The position numbers were made by a program, and so were the translations under genes. A stretch of 64,000 nucleotides of DNA from Plotosus lineatus (taxonomy: Eukaryota > Chordata > Actinopteri > Siluriformes > Plotosidae). Positions 10,178-22,059 of this stretch are shown piece after piece (the stretch's first letter is position 1; each line of letters opens with the position of its first letter). Location of the stretch: the NCBI GenBank assembly GCA_024760905.1, contig CM045735.1:33133749-33197748 (forward strand), given 5' to 3'. The notes beneath the pieces are model-generated. The model was not told the DNA's origin. It searched no databases and worked only from the letters and a program-made list of their open reading frames with translations.

Positions 10178-10834
10178 ATAAATTGAATGAGTTTTACAAA
10201 GAACAAGTCTTTACAGTGTATAGAAAATTGTGCAAATAAAACAAGAACATCAAGGAACTAGTTCAGCAAACACAAAAGCTACACAAAAGGCTTCTCCTTC
10301 AAACTGCATTGAGAAGAAAAGCATTTCAGAATACACAACACTTTGAACAACAAGCATTACGAAACAATGTTAATGGATGATTATTGGGATATAAACACAT
10401 TGTGGTTTAGTTACAAATCTTCAACTTTTGTAAAAACATAAATCTGAAGAACTTTTAAGATGATCTTTGATAACTCAATTAACACCCAATAGGGGAAGGT
10501 GATATTTTCCGGTCACATGATGCCTGTGTACTTCAGCATGAACAAAAATGATTGAGAATAAGCAGAAGAAGGATTAAAACAGGTGGTAAAAATATGCATC
10601 CTGCATTATGGATGGTATTAAAATGCTCGAACAATGCTTTTTTCCACTAAGGGGTTCAAAGCAGAGCTTATGTGCAAATGAGCAGGAGACTAAACTAATT
10701 CTCCACAAAACAAATCACTCGCAAACTCAAACTTTGTTTCAGAATGTCTTCTAAATGAAGTAAGATTGTGTAAAACAGAGAGAAAGCAAGAACAAGGAGG
10801 ATATAAATGGGGAAAGTAAGAGCAAAAAGAAAAT
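10178..10834. other. unassigned AT-rich DNA
   Basis: No terminal repeats, second copy or coding signature found. Confidence 0.35.
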
Positions 10835-11075
10835 ATGGGCAGCACGGTGGCACAGTGGTTAGAACATCTGCTTTACAGCAAGGCATGTGATCATTTGCGT
10901 GTTTCAGTGTGGAGTTTGTATGTTCTCCCTGTGCTTGCATAGGTTCCCTCTGGAAAGTCTGGTTGTCTCCTACAGTCCAAAAACATGCACAGTAGACTAA
11001 TTGACTGTTGAAAATTACCTCTAGATGTGAGTGTGAAGAGTTGTATGGTCCTGTGATAGCCTTACATACTGCCTA
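10835..11075 (+). repeat. tRNA-like fish SINE (plus)
   Basis: It begins with a tRNA-like head 'gggcagcacggtggcacagt' plus 'ggttagaacatctgc'. The fish SINE body follows, with matches to 'gtatgttctccctgtgc' and 'cagtccaaaaacatgcacag'. It lacks the 3' 'cgcttaatcc' end, so it is 3' truncated or diverged. The same family lies at 2954-3270 (minus), 13655-13945 and 27206-27501. Confidence 0.6.
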
Positions 11076-11379
11076 GGGGTTTTGGACAAGAAACACTCAA
11101 ATTCTGAATCCATGGGTTTTTTAATGATTTTTTTTTGACACTGTTAGATAGGACAATTTTTTTTCTTTCTTTTTTGGAAGTGTGGTATAACATCAGACCC
11201 AGCAGAGGGTGCTGTGTACTTTATTTTTTCCATTTAATGTAGGTTAATTCTCACCAACAGATGATTACAGTGATTTACAGATTTATTCTTCCTTGATTAT
11301 CCTTATGCACATTGTTTTGAACACGCAACAGCATCATGTACACTATAATACAAAATAAGGTGTTAAAAAAAACGTATAT

Positions 11380-11600
11380 GTTTTGTTTTATGTTGGCATG
11401 TTGCAGCAACGTCGCTACAATGTTACTTTGTAGAAACAATGTAGACTTGTAGATTTTGTAGACAAACGTCACTTTGTAGACTCCCCAAATCGTTGCGGCA
11501 ACGTCGCGAACATGACATGACGTTACATGCAACACGAAATTGCGACCTTTCTGCAACGTTGCAAATGGTCGCAACAACGTTGCGTGTTAGCTAGGATTTA
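11380..11600. repeat. GCAACG/CGTTGC-rich repeat
   Basis: At least eight occurrences of GCAACG or its complement lie in about 220 bp, ending 'acaacgttgcgtgttagcta'. The pattern resembles the terminal part of a fish MITE, but a partner terminus could not be found. Confidence 0.35.
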
Positions 11601-11650
11601 GCCTAACAAATACACAATCACACCATTATGTTTATCACAGATTTAACATA

Positions 11651-12689
<1,039 letters not shown>

Positions 12690-12765
12690 TATATCAGTCA
12701 ATCTTTAGTTAGTGTGAGTTTAGTTTTAAAAAAATAGAACTAAACTTGCTAACTGGACACTGGTG

Positions 12766-13125
12766 TCTGTCTGTCTTCCTTTTGGCTTTTTGCCTTTTAC
12801 TCGGGAGTCGCCACAGCAAATCATCTGATTCGCACGTTTAATTGGGCAGAGGTTTTTACGTCGGATGCCCTTCCTGTCACAACACTTTTAGCAAGGGACA
12901 GAAACACACTGACGACTTTGCAGCCTACTCTTTACGAAAGGCAGCAATGGTTCTTTTACATGCCTCTCACCATAGACAGTGAGAGACATGGCCCGCATTT
13001 GATAACCCAGTTAGCTGCACTGGGGGGGGGGGGGGGGCAGTGACAACCCTGTGGAGAGTGGGACTCGAACCCCCAAGTTTGGATCAGCGATCCAGCGCCC
13101 TATACCACTAGACCACCACTGCCCC
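12766..13125 (-). repeat. tRNA-derived SINE (GGGGCAGTGGTGGTCTAGTGG family), full length
   Basis: On the minus strand it starts 'ggggcagtggtggtctagtg' (tRNA-like A box), has a B box 'gggttcgagtccc' and ends in a (GACA)n tail, the complement of 'tctgtctgtctgtc'. Flanks are the 15-bp direct repeats aactggacactggtg (12751-12765) and aactggacaatggtg (13126-13140), one mismatch. Other copies: 14864-15143, 29958-30249, 32312-32668 and 59804-60163. Confidence 0.85.
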
Positions 13126-13155
13126 AACTGGACAATGGTGTTTCATATGTAAAAA

Positions 13156-13156
13156 C

Positions 13157-13214
<58 letters not shown>
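13156..13214. repeat. (TG)n(GA)n microsatellite
   Basis: About 8 TG units are followed by about 21 GA units. Downstream to 13400 is purine-rich AAGAGA-type low-complexity DNA. Confidence 0.9.
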
Positions 13215-13218
<4 letters not shown>

Positions 13219-13654
13219 AAGTGGGGATTCATAGAAAGCAAGATGACATGAAATAGAAGAGAGAAGAGATAAAGGAAAAGCGAAAGTGAGGAAGATAAAA
13301 GATAGAATGGATAGAGAGATAAAAGTGTATGAGATAAAAGGAGTGATGATAGAATGAACAGCAAAGAAAGGAAAGGAAAGCGTCAGTACATTTACATCCA
13401 TATGATTATTCAGAATACTAGGAGATCAGCATTCGGCTAAAGATGCAGGTCATGTAAACAACATATTCTGAACTTGCCCTTATTTCGAATTTGGTATTAT
13501 ACAGAGTAACACATGTAGGTATTGATTATTCAGGTTATCCTGGCAAGGTACCTGTAAGGCAAACCCGAATACCAAATTTTATCGAATTTCATCAAAATCC
13601 GAGCAAGCATTCAGAGTTATGATCCAGAAACTAGAGTATTACAATATTAGATCT

Positions 13655-13945
13655 AGGTAGTATTGCAGTGTAATGGTTAGTACATCTGCCTCATAGCAAG
13701 AAGGTCAAGGGTTCCGGTATCATACTCAGCAAGGGCATTTCTGTGTGACGTTTGCGTGTTCTCCACTTGCTTTCATGGGATTTCTCCAGGTTCTGTTTCC
13801 TTCCAAATTCAATAACATGCACATTGGCTAATTGGCTGTTCCAACTGCCCCAGGTGTGAATGTGAGTGTAAATAATATGTGCGTTTTACCCTGCAATTTA
13901 CTGGTGAGCTATTCAGGGTGTACCCCGCCGTAGTTGTCTGGGATC
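13655..13945 (+). repeat. tRNA-like fish SINE (plus), diverged
   Basis: Head 'gtaatggttagtacatctgc' plus 'ctcatagcaagaaggtcaag'. The body has 'gtgttctcc', 'caataacatgcacattggct' and 'gtgagctattcagggtgtac', and it ends with the family's 3' region. It is diverged from the copy at 27206-27501 but collinear with it. The 250 bp before it hold nothing I recognise. Confidence 0.55.
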
Positions 13946-14119
13946 CCCATGACACTAGTAGAACTAATCAGTTCGACAAAGGAATAAATTAATGAATGGG
14001 TAATGATTATTAGATCTGGTGCCAGTGAGTTTTTATATATGTATGAGGGGTACAAAGGGAAAGCGAGTGATGCCCCAATTTCTGAATGTATTGGTTATTG
14101 CCCTCTACTAGTGTGTAAT

Positions 14120-15943
14120 ATCTAAAAGACAAAGACCTCAAGAGAAGTGCTAGATGAGATAAAAGAGCCTTTGTAGAAGAGCAAGCAACAAGAGCAGAAC
14201 AAGCTGCAGAAAGGGGTGAAATGAGCATTGTTTATAAGACCACAAAATAACTATGCGGTAACGGCACATGATCAACAACCCTCGTGAAGGATAAAGATGG
14301 TAACATCCTCATCACAGATAAAGAACAGATAGAGAGATGGGTTGAACACTTTTGCAGTGTCATCAACAGAACAGATCCAACTAAAACCATAACACCATCA
14401 CTAACAGCAGATGAACATCAACACCAACCCCCCATTTGAAAGTGAAGTCTACAAAGCCATCAAGAAAGTAAAAAGTGGAGAAGCTGCTGGGTTTGACCCC
14501 ATTCATGCAGAAATGATAAAGGCTGATATTAACATCACAACAAGAGTTCTAACACGGCTGTTGAACACCATCTGGAAGGAGGAAGACATCCCTGAAGACT
14601 GGTCAAAAGGTCTCATAGGCAAACTTTGCCACAAAGATCATAAACCTGATTCAGATGTTCTTCAACAAGTATGAATGTTCTGTGATCATCGATGGTAGAC
14701 TCTCCGAGTGGTTCCCAGTAAGATCAGGTGTGAGACAAGGTTGCATCATTTCTCCAATCCTCTTCCTTGTTGCACTTGACTGGATCATGAGAAAAACAAC
14801 ATCTGACAAACCAAGAGGTATACAGTGGACCCTCTTTTCCCAGCTAGAGGATTTGGATTTTGCGGGGCAGTGTTCCCCCCCCAGTGCAGCTAACTGGGTT
14901 ATCAAAGGCGGGCCATGTCTCTCACTGTCTATGGTGAGAGGCATGTAAAAGACCCATTGCTGACTTTCGTAAAGAGCAGGCTGCAAAGTCGTCAGCGTAT
15001 TTCTGTCCCTTGCTAAAAAGGGTTGTGACAAGAAAGGCATCCGACGTAAAAACCTCTGCCAAATGAAAAATGTGCAAATCAGATGATTTGCTGTGGCGAC
15101 TCCCAAGTAAAAGGGAAAAAGCCGAAAGGAAGACAGACAGACAGGATTTGGATTTTGCAGATGATATCGCTGCACTCTCAACAAATGAAAACCACCTCCA
15201 AGAGAAGACCAGCCGACTGTACAGCTTTGGAAAGCAAACTAGTCTAAACATCAATGCCTCCAAAACTAAAATTATGAACATTGGAGCAGAGAGAGAGAGA
15301 GAGAGATGTAACAGTCAAAGTTGATGAACAACCTCTTGAAAATGTTGATGAATTCACATACCTAGGAAGCCTGATCAGCAAAGAAAACTCCACCAGTAAA
15401 GATATTCAGTCCAGACTGTCCAAAGCTCGATGTGCCTTTGCCAGACTTCGTCCCATCTGGAAGTCTAAACAGTACACTCTGAAGACAAATGTACAGCTCT
15501 TCAATAGCAACTTCAAATCTGTCTTACTATATGGCTTGGAGTGTTGGCATGTGGTGCAGAGTGTTATAAAGAAAATCAAGACCTTCTTCAACAAATGACT
15601 GAGCTACATCTATGGCATATTCTGGCCAAAAACAATCTCAAACTATGAACTGCACAAGAAAGCCAAATGTACAAACATTGAACAGCAGATAAAACTCCGA
15701 CACTTAAGATGGCTGGGACACGTGCTCAGAATGGATAACAACAGGTTTCCCAAAGAGGCTCTCAGATGGACTCCACCTGGAAAGAGAAGCAGAGGACGAC
15801 CAAAAACCACATGGAGAAGAACACTAACAGAGTTGAAAGAGATGAACTTGACATGGAGGAAAGCACAAAAGGCAGCACAGGATAGGTCCAGATGGAGGAC
15901 AATCATCATGGCCTTATGTTCCACTGGGAACGAAGAGGATTAG
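14120..15943 (+). pseudogene. LINE reverse-transcriptase ORF, interrupted
   Basis: The frames give RAEQAAERGEMS, then PFESEVYKAIKKVKSGEAAGFDPIHAEM, RT block VRSGVRQGCIISPILF (about 14722-14770) and FA-DDIAALS around the YxDD-type site, where a SINE splits the motif. After that come VDEFTYLGSLISK, SVLLYGLECW, KLRHLRWLGHVLRM and RGRPKTTWRRTL, ending LCSTGNEED. The stretch between RT motifs at about 14660 is deleted and there are stops near 14672, 15322 and 15596. It is a dead non-LTR element lacking its endonuclease. Clade not assigned. Confidence 0.8.
14864..15143 (+). repeat. tRNA-derived SINE inserted in the LINE RT, perfect 15-bp target duplication
   Basis: It starts 'ggggcagtg', skips most of the tRNA body (about 70 nt deleted relative to 12766-13125), continues with 'cagtgcagctaactgggtta' and ends in an AGACAGACAGACAG tail. 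The flanks are identical 15-mers, ggatttggattttgc, at 14849-14863 and 15144-15158. The insertion cuts the RT catalytic FADD region exactly between FA and DD. Confidence 0.9.
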
Positions 15944-15962
15944 CTAACTAACGACCAGTGTA

Positions 15963-16605
15963 CAGGGATCCCTTACTTTCCGCGCTTAATTGGGACCGAG
16001 ATCCCCACGCGACTATCAAAATCCGCGAAGTAGGATCACCCCCTCCCCCACCACCATCCCTCACCCCTCCGACTGACGTATACGTACATGTATATGTATG
16101 TAATATCAATAAATACATATTCAGTGCTATAAATGCTTATAATAACAATTAAACATTAAAAAATAACATAAGATGTAAATAAAATATAAATACAAACACT
16201 CCCCAACTTACCAACATTCGTTTTGCAAACATCCTGAGACCGAGGTCGAAAGTGAAAGTGAATGTGAAATGAAATTGAAGAACAAGTAGAAATAGAAATG
16301 GAATAAAATCTATAGTAAGATATATCATAAATATACGTATGCAATATGATTAAACATTATCCTGAGGTACACTTAAAACTAGGCTCCCACAGAGGGGCAT
16401 GGCTGACTGCTTTACACCAGGATCCAAAGAGAAGCAGAACCTGAACTCCTGCCAAAAGTTTCGAAGAAGAAACAAATTGACTCCAGTATTATAATGAGCT
16501 GGATAAGAGTGAAACTCTCTGTAAATCTGATCAGATCCGCTGTGCTGTGCTTGAGAGGAACCAGGAGTTTTAACACGGGACATATTGATAATGTACAGAT
16601 GATTA

Positions 16606-16645
<40 letters not shown>

Positions 16646-17071
16646 AGAGAGAGAGAGAGAGATCGTATACAGTACAAACTCGTATAGATTACTTGTACAA
16701 GGTTTAAACATAAGTTCCCCTCTAAAGAATGCCCTGTAACGACTTACAAATTTATCGAAGAATGGCCGTCCTGAACCTAACTCGTGAGTAAGCTGTCGAG
16801 CATATGTACACACAGAGATGGTATTTCATGAGACGACATACATACATACAAACACACGCGCAGATGTTGCACACACAGATGCAACAATGTATCCAGTTTT
16901 AATGTAAGATTTTGGGTTGTTTTTTGCGTAATGGGCCTTGCTTTTGTAACATTTTCCATAACTTTTTCCCTATTCTTTCTTAATTTCCTTATTTTTTAAT
17001 TCAATGAATATTTTTTTTAAAAACTGCGATGCACTGAAGCCGTGTTAACTGAAGCACGAAGTAGCAAGGGA

Positions 17072-17075
<4 letters not shown>
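15963..17075. mobile_element. composite pogo/Tigger-like MITE, copy B
   Basis: The left end is TA + 'cagggatccc' and the right end is 'agggatctg' (degraded GGGATCCCTG). It is inverted relative to copies A and C and contains the inner MITE 16196-16806. A (GA)n array at 16606-16662 lies inside. The LINE at 14.1-15.9 kb ends 18 bp upstream. Confidence 0.75.
16196..16806. mobile_element. inner TA-target MITE of copy B
   Basis: The left end 'aacactccccaacttaccaa' matches the complement of the right end of the unit at 6866-9022. The interior ('gaggtcgaaagtgaaagtga', 'aaactctctgtaaatctgat', 'ggtttaaacataagttcccc') is collinear with that copy in inverse order. The right end is degraded near 'ctaactcgtgagtaagctgt'. 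Confidence 0.65.

Positions 17076-17076
<1 letters not shown>

Positions 17077-17107
<31 letters not shown>
17077..17107. repeat. (TG)n microsatellite
   Basis: About 15 TG units between the composite MITE and Tc1 copy 1. Confidence 0.9.
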
Positions 17108-17111
<4 letters not shown>

Positions 17112-18666
17112 CTAGTCCTTCTCAAAAAATTAGCATATTGTGATAAAGTTCATTATTTTCTGTAATGTACTGATAAAAATAAAACTTTCATATATTTTAC
17201 ATTCGTTGCATGCCAACTGAAATATTTCAGGTCTTTTATTGTTTTAATACTGATGATTTTGGTATACAGCTCATGAAAACCCAAAATTCCTATCTCAAAA
17301 AATTAGCATATCATGAAAAGGTACTCTAAACGAGCTATTAACCTAATCATCTGAATCAACCAATTAACTCTAAACACCTGCAAAAGATTTCTGAGGCTTT
17401 TAAAAACTCCCAGCCTGGCTCATTACTCAAAAACCGCAATCATGAGTAAGGCTTCCGACCTGACTGCTGTCCAGAAGGCCATCAGTGACACCCTCAAGCA
17501 AGAGGGTAAGATACAGAAAGAAATCTCTGAGCAAATAGGCTGTTCCCAGAGTGCTGTATCAAGGCACCTCAGTGGGACATCTGTGGGAAGGAAAAAGTGT
17601 GGCAGAAAACGCTGCACAACCAGAAGAGGTGACCGGATCCTGAGGAAGCTTGTGGAGAAGGACCGATTCCAGACCTTGGGGGACCTGTGGAAGCAGTGGA
17701 CTGGGCTACAGGTGCCGCATTCCCCAGGTTAAGCCACTTTTGAACCAGAAACAGCGGCAGAAGTGCCTGACCTGGGCTACAGAGAAGCAGCACTGGACTG
17801 TTGCTCAGTGGTCCAAAGTACTTTTTGGGATGAAAGCAAATTTTGCATGTCATTCGGAAATAAAGGTGTCAGAGTCTGGAGGAAGACTGGGGAGAAGGAA
17901 ATGCCAAAATGCCTGAAGTCCAGTGTCAAGTACCCACAGTCAGTGATGGTCTGGGGTGCCATGTCAGCTGCTGGCGTTGGTCCACTGTGTTTTATCAAGG
18001 GCAGGGTCAATGCAGTAAGCTATCAGGAGATTTTGGAGCGCTTCATGCTTCCAACTGCTGAAAAGCTTTATGGAGATGAGATTTTCATTTTTCAGCACGA
18101 CCGGGCACCTGCTCACGTTGCCAAAACCACTGGTAAATGGTTTACTGACCATGGTATTACTGTGCTCAATTGGCCTGCCAACTCTCCTGACCTGAAGCCC
18201 ATAGAGAATCTGGGGGATATTGTGAAGAGAAAGTTGAGAGACACCAGACCCAACACTGTGGATGAGCTTTAGGCCGCTATCGAAGTATCCTGGGCCTCTG
18301 TAACACCTCAGCAGTGCCACAGGCTGATTGCCTCCATGCCACGCTGCATTGAAGCAGTCATTTCTGCAAAAGGATTCCCAACCAAGTATTGAGTGCATAA
18401 CTGAACATAATTATTTGAAGGTTGACTTTTTTTGTATTTAAAACACTTTTTTTATTGGTCAGATGAAATATGCTCATTTTTTTAGATAGGAATTTTGCGT
18501 TTTAATGAGCTTTATGCCAAAATCATCAGTATTAAAACAATAAAAGACCTGAAATATTTCAGTTGGCTTGCAATGAATCTAAAATATACGACAGTTTGAT
18601 TTTTATCAATACATTACAGAAAATAATGAACTTTATCACAATATGCTAATTTTTTGAGAAGGACTA

Positions 18667-18667
<1 letters not shown>
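17112..18667 (+). mobile_element. Tc1-family transposon, copy 1
   Basis: The ends are 'ctagtccttctcaaaaaatt' and its complement 'aattttttgagaaggactag', flanked by TA (17110-17111 and 18668-18669). The terminal inverted repeats are long (about 220 bp). Each carries an inner repeat of the end motif ('ctcaaaaaattagcatatca' at 17294-17313), i.e. the IR/DR arrangement of fish Tc1 elements. The interior is a decayed transposase gene. Right of the element is a (TA)n array to 18712. Two more copies are in the window. Confidence 0.92.
17442..18392 (+). pseudogene. Tc1 transposase, copy 1 (inactive)
   Basis: The N-terminus MSKASDLTAVQKAISDTL plus QKEISEQIGCSQSAVSRHLSG is the first helix-turn-helix of a paired-type DNA-binding domain. 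The DDE domain follows: DESKF (first Asp), the FQHD motif (second Asp) and SPDLKPIENL (Glu), with 34 residues between the second Asp and Glu, i.e. DD34E. Defects: a frame change at the junction WKQWTG/LGYRC (about 17705), shared with the other two copies; a compensating shift near 17825 at the first catalytic Asp; and a stop at 18270-18272. It cannot make transposase. Confidence 0.9.
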
Positions 18668-18712
<45 letters not shown>

Positions 18713-18737
18713 TATTATATTATATACTAGTATATAT
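18668..18737. repeat. (TA)n microsatellite
   Basis: About 22 TA units at the right border of Tc1 copy 1, then broken TATA-rich sequence. Confidence 0.9.
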
Positions 18738-18838
18738 ATACACATCAGTTGAGGGGGTGGGGAGTGATCCTACTTCATGGAATTTGGTGGTCACGGGGGA
18801 TCTTGATCCCAATTTACCCCAGAAGGTGAAGGATCCCA
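18738..18838. repeat. terminal fragment of the composite MITE family
   Basis: The block 'ggagtgatcctacttcatgg' to 'ggatccca' matches the right ends of copies A (9160-9240) and C (52260-52340). Confidence 0.6.
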
Positions 18839-18860
18839 GTATACGTATGTATGTACAGTA

Positions 18861-19262
18861 CTGTGCAAATGTTTTTGCCCCTTACTGATTTTTTTACTTT
18901 TTTGCACCTTTCTCACACGTAACCTTTTCAGATCATCAAAATTTAAACATTACATAAAGATAACTCAAGTATTCAAAAAAAAATTCAGTTTTCCTGATGT
19001 GATTTTATTGGTTAAGAGAAAAATGCTATCCAAACCTACATGAACTTCTGTGAAAAAGTAATCCCTCCCCTTCTTAAAAGGTGAGGTAATTGTGATTAAT
19101 CCTATTATTGGGGAAAACTGAGTTCAATTTCATGGCCACACCCAGGCCTGATTGCTGCCAGAGATTTCCAATCAGGAGATCCCTAACATAAAACCTGTTT
19201 GACATGGTGAGGTAGGCCATACTGAAACACATCATCATGCTGCGATCCAGTGAGATTCAAGA
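18861..19262 (+). mobile_element. DNA-transposon 5' fragment (GTGCAAATGTTTTTGCCCC type)
   Basis: It starts just after a TA with 'cagtactgtgcaaatgtttt' and runs for about 400 bp with 'gatcatcaaaatttaaacat', 'ccaaacctacatgaac' and 'gtgaaaaagtaatccctccc'. From memory this resembles the leading part of a widespread vertebrate DNA transposon. No partner terminus lies in the window. Confidence 0.4.
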
Positions 19263-19274
19263 GCGTAAGTGTAT

Positions 19275-19425
19275 CTTAAGTGTAACTCCAGATGTTTGCA
19301 AAACGAATGTTGGGAAGTTGGAGAGTGTCTGTATTTAGATTTTATTTACATCTTATGTTATTTTTTTCAATGTTTAATTGTTATTATAAGCATTTATAGC
19401 ATTGGATATGTGTTTATTGATATTA
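19275..19425. repeat. composite MITE fragment interrupted by the next MITE
   Basis: 'gatgtttgcaaaacgaatgt' to 'tgtttattgatatta' matches 8980-9115 of copy A. It is cut at the TA where the MITE at 19426 inserted. Confidence 0.6.
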
Positions 19426-20502
19426 CAGACGCTCCCCGACATACGTTCATCCATTTTACGTTTTTTATTTTTTTTTATTTTAAGTTTTTGGTTTGTTTGT
19501 TTGTTTTCAAAAAAAAAAAGTCAAATTTTGAGTTTAGACGTACCTACGAAGTACACTGACGTAATGACGTAATGACGCTGCGTCCATTATTTACAAACGA
19601 CAGACTGTACGTGCTCCTCCTTCTTCCTCAGTTCACTGCATGTTACCCTTGTGTTAAGATGTCGTCTCTTTGATCTTTGTGTTTACACTGTTTTGCAGAC
19701 TTTTGTAACCCTAAGCAAATATGGTTGGTCAGAAGCCGAAGCCTACTAGCATGGGTGCAAGTTTTCCAGCATATGCCAGAGTTTCCGGTTTTCCCAAGAC
19801 TGAATTAACTATCTGCTTGGATCAGCGCAATCTACCATGCATACTCAGTTAAGCAAAGAGAGTTGTAAAATAAATGCAAACCCGAATCCAGAAAAGAAAG
19901 AGAACTCTCCACTCTGCTGGTGATTCACATCAGTGCAGGCTGAATACTAAACAAGTATTCAACGACACTCTTGCTCAACTGAAAGACCGGAAGTCCGGAT
20001 AACCCGGGGTTTGTTTCAAGCACAAGCAAGTGAACTACTTTTGGCTGAGCGCCTCATATTATAAGCATTGATTGGCTGTTTTAAGCTGAATGTAAAGTGA
20101 CTCGGCTCAGCTTCATGTAAAGTGACAATCCGTCGACAATCGGAGCCATTTACAAACAGAAAGATCACATCATATACAATGTTAAAGGTTATATTTGATA
20201 CTGTATTTGATCTTTGATGAGTGAATTTGATTAAAATGTATCTAGTTGAAATTATTTTGCTTAAATTTAATTTATTTGAAATTAATGTTGATATTATTTT
20301 ACATATTTGATATTATTTTACAATGTTATGTTTATAATAATTGATTTAGGGGTGTTTTATGAGATACGGTAATGGTATTTATGGATATATAGTACAGTAT
20401 GAACATCATACGTCACTGGAACATACAGTAACAACTTACGGTTTTTTCACCTTACATTCGACAGTCCGGAACTGAACTAAAACGTAAGTCAGGGAGTGTC
20501 TG
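19426..20502. mobile_element. TA-target MITE, CAGACACTCCCCGACTTACG family, copy 2
   Basis: The left end is 'cagacgctccccgacatacg' and the right end is 'cgtaagtcagggagtgtctg', flanked by TA at 19424-19425 and 20503-20504. Its order is inverted relative to 11651-12689: both contain the block around 'gtgccgttgaactc' or its complement, and 'tacagactgtacg' or equivalent. This copy lacks the long TA array. Non-coding. Confidence 0.8.
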
Positions 20503-20504
20503 TA

Positions 20505-21166
20505 CATTAACATTAATAATAATTAATAAATAATAAAACAAGAATAAACAATAAGTCAACTAACCCTTCCTATCATCAACTGCAGCGAAGATATCACATG
20601 GGTAGACAGCAGGTGGTGCATATCAGGAGGAGGAGGAGAATTTTGTGCGTGTGCATGCTACGAATGCCAGCAAAGAAAGGATCATGGTGAGCTCCCACAA
20701 GGTCAGTGCTTCTCAAATAGTTCGGCATGCCGGTGTGATGACAGGGGGACCCTGTGCAATATGACCCTGGGGAACATGATTTTTGTCATACTGTACTACA
20801 ATAAAGTGTAATTGCGCATCCAATACAGTAGTTGGCAGTGGCGCTCTCATTGTCGTGCTATGGTGTAAGGAAAAAGCACCAAGTAAACAATATGAAGTGC
20901 AGTAAACACTATAGTCGCCCACGAGGCGCTTGTGGGGGCATGAAATGTGTTTTTTTCTTCTTCCTAGAGGGGGCGTCACAAGCCATTCTTGGAGCACAGA
21001 GCAATACACGCGAAAGAATATGAGGCTAATCAGACCGGAAAAGCCATTTGAGGAGAGCTCGTAAGGTGAATTTTTGCTCATTGGATGGAGCAGATTTTTG
21101 GTGGTTTCGAAGCTCGTATCATGGAAAAATCATTATAAGGGACACTCATTAGACAAGGTACCACTG
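20505..21166. mobile_element. TA-target composite repeat, copy 1, with embedded hAT MITE
   Basis: Collinear with 49686-50235. The right end 'aaggtaccactg' pairs with the left terminus of the second copy ('cagtggtttcttgac', 49465). A hAT MITE (20704-20979) sits at the same internal position in both copies. The left part is replaced by the MITE that ends at 20502. No coding sequence. Confidence 0.6.
20704..20979. mobile_element. hAT MITE, right terminus deleted
   Basis: It begins 'cagtgcttctcaaatag', like the complete MITE at 49890-50179, and continues in parallel to 'ctagagggggcgtcaca'. There the final ~30 bp and right target duplication are missing, so the sequence drops straight into 'agccattcttgg' of the host repeat. 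Confidence 0.65.
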
Positions 21167-21850
21167 CGTATGGGTACTGAAATGTGTGACACTGACCTTT
21201 CATATTTTCTGCAGATATGGAAAAAAAACAGTTTTTCCCCCATTTTTTAATGTACTAGGTAACAATAGCTTTCGATAAAATTGTGTAATTAGTTACACTA
21301 TGCCAATTGTTAGTGCTTGATATCTTCAACTTTTCTTTATGAGCACAAGATACACTCTGTAACATGGAGAAGAAAAGTTACGTATATCATTGATCCTGTC
21401 TTATGTCTGGTGCTTATTAACCAATTTTCCCACACGCATGCAAATTCCGAGGTTCATTGTGCCTGCATCTATGCTCTGATTCATGTGGTTATTGGACCTG
21501 TGGAGACCTTCGCAGAGGCTCAGCGAGACGTGAAAATAATAAGGTCACAAATTTGGTTATGAAACAGGTGTAAACTTGGGGATATAATTTCTTTAAAAAA
21601 CAATCTTCACCATACGTACATATTTTGATATGATATTATCTCCCAGGCACGTACGAAAGATTTTGATGCACTCATTCACAAATAAACTTGGACATTGAAA
21701 TATTTATTCAAGTTTGAGGTTGGGTATTTGCAAAATGTACCAGTTTCATTACCATACATCCATATGTGTATACATAGCAATTTCACATCTTTGCAAGTGT
21801 TTGTTCTCAACTGCCACTAGGGAGATATCAAGCTCTCTGTCCATATATAT
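21167..21850. other. unassigned DNA
   Basis: No repeat partner or coding signature recognised. A frame of 81 codons (21317-21562) has no recognisable domain. Confidence 0.35.
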
Positions 21851-21990
21851 TCATTCATTCATTTTCTGAACCACTTAATCCAAATTAGGGTCGCAGGGAG
21901 ACTGGCGTCCATCTCAGCCAACTCAGGGTTGGAGAAGAGTATACCTTGGACAGCTCACCAGGACAGAAATATGGTGACGGCTATGCAAAA
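21851..21990 (-). repeat. SINE 3'-end fragment (minus)
   Basis: 'ttcattcattttctgaacca' plus 'cttaatccaaattagggtcg' is the complement of the 3' end of the fish SINE family at 27206-27501. The tRNA head is absent and sequence runs into the RTE element. Confidence 0.6.
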
Positions 21991-22059
21991 TACATTGTGG
22001 GATATTTTTGCTTATTCATGTGTTACTGTAGCTTTACCATGAAAATCACAAATATGACC

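Noticed and set aside
12766..13125. tRNA gene at the right end of this block and of similar blocks
   Set aside because: The tRNA-like part is the head of a SINE: it is followed by a SINE body, bounded by target duplications, and the cloverleaf is degraded.
17442..18392. Active or domesticated transposase gene
   Set aside because: Frameshifts and a stop break the protein, and the terminal repeats are those of an ordinary Tc1 copy.
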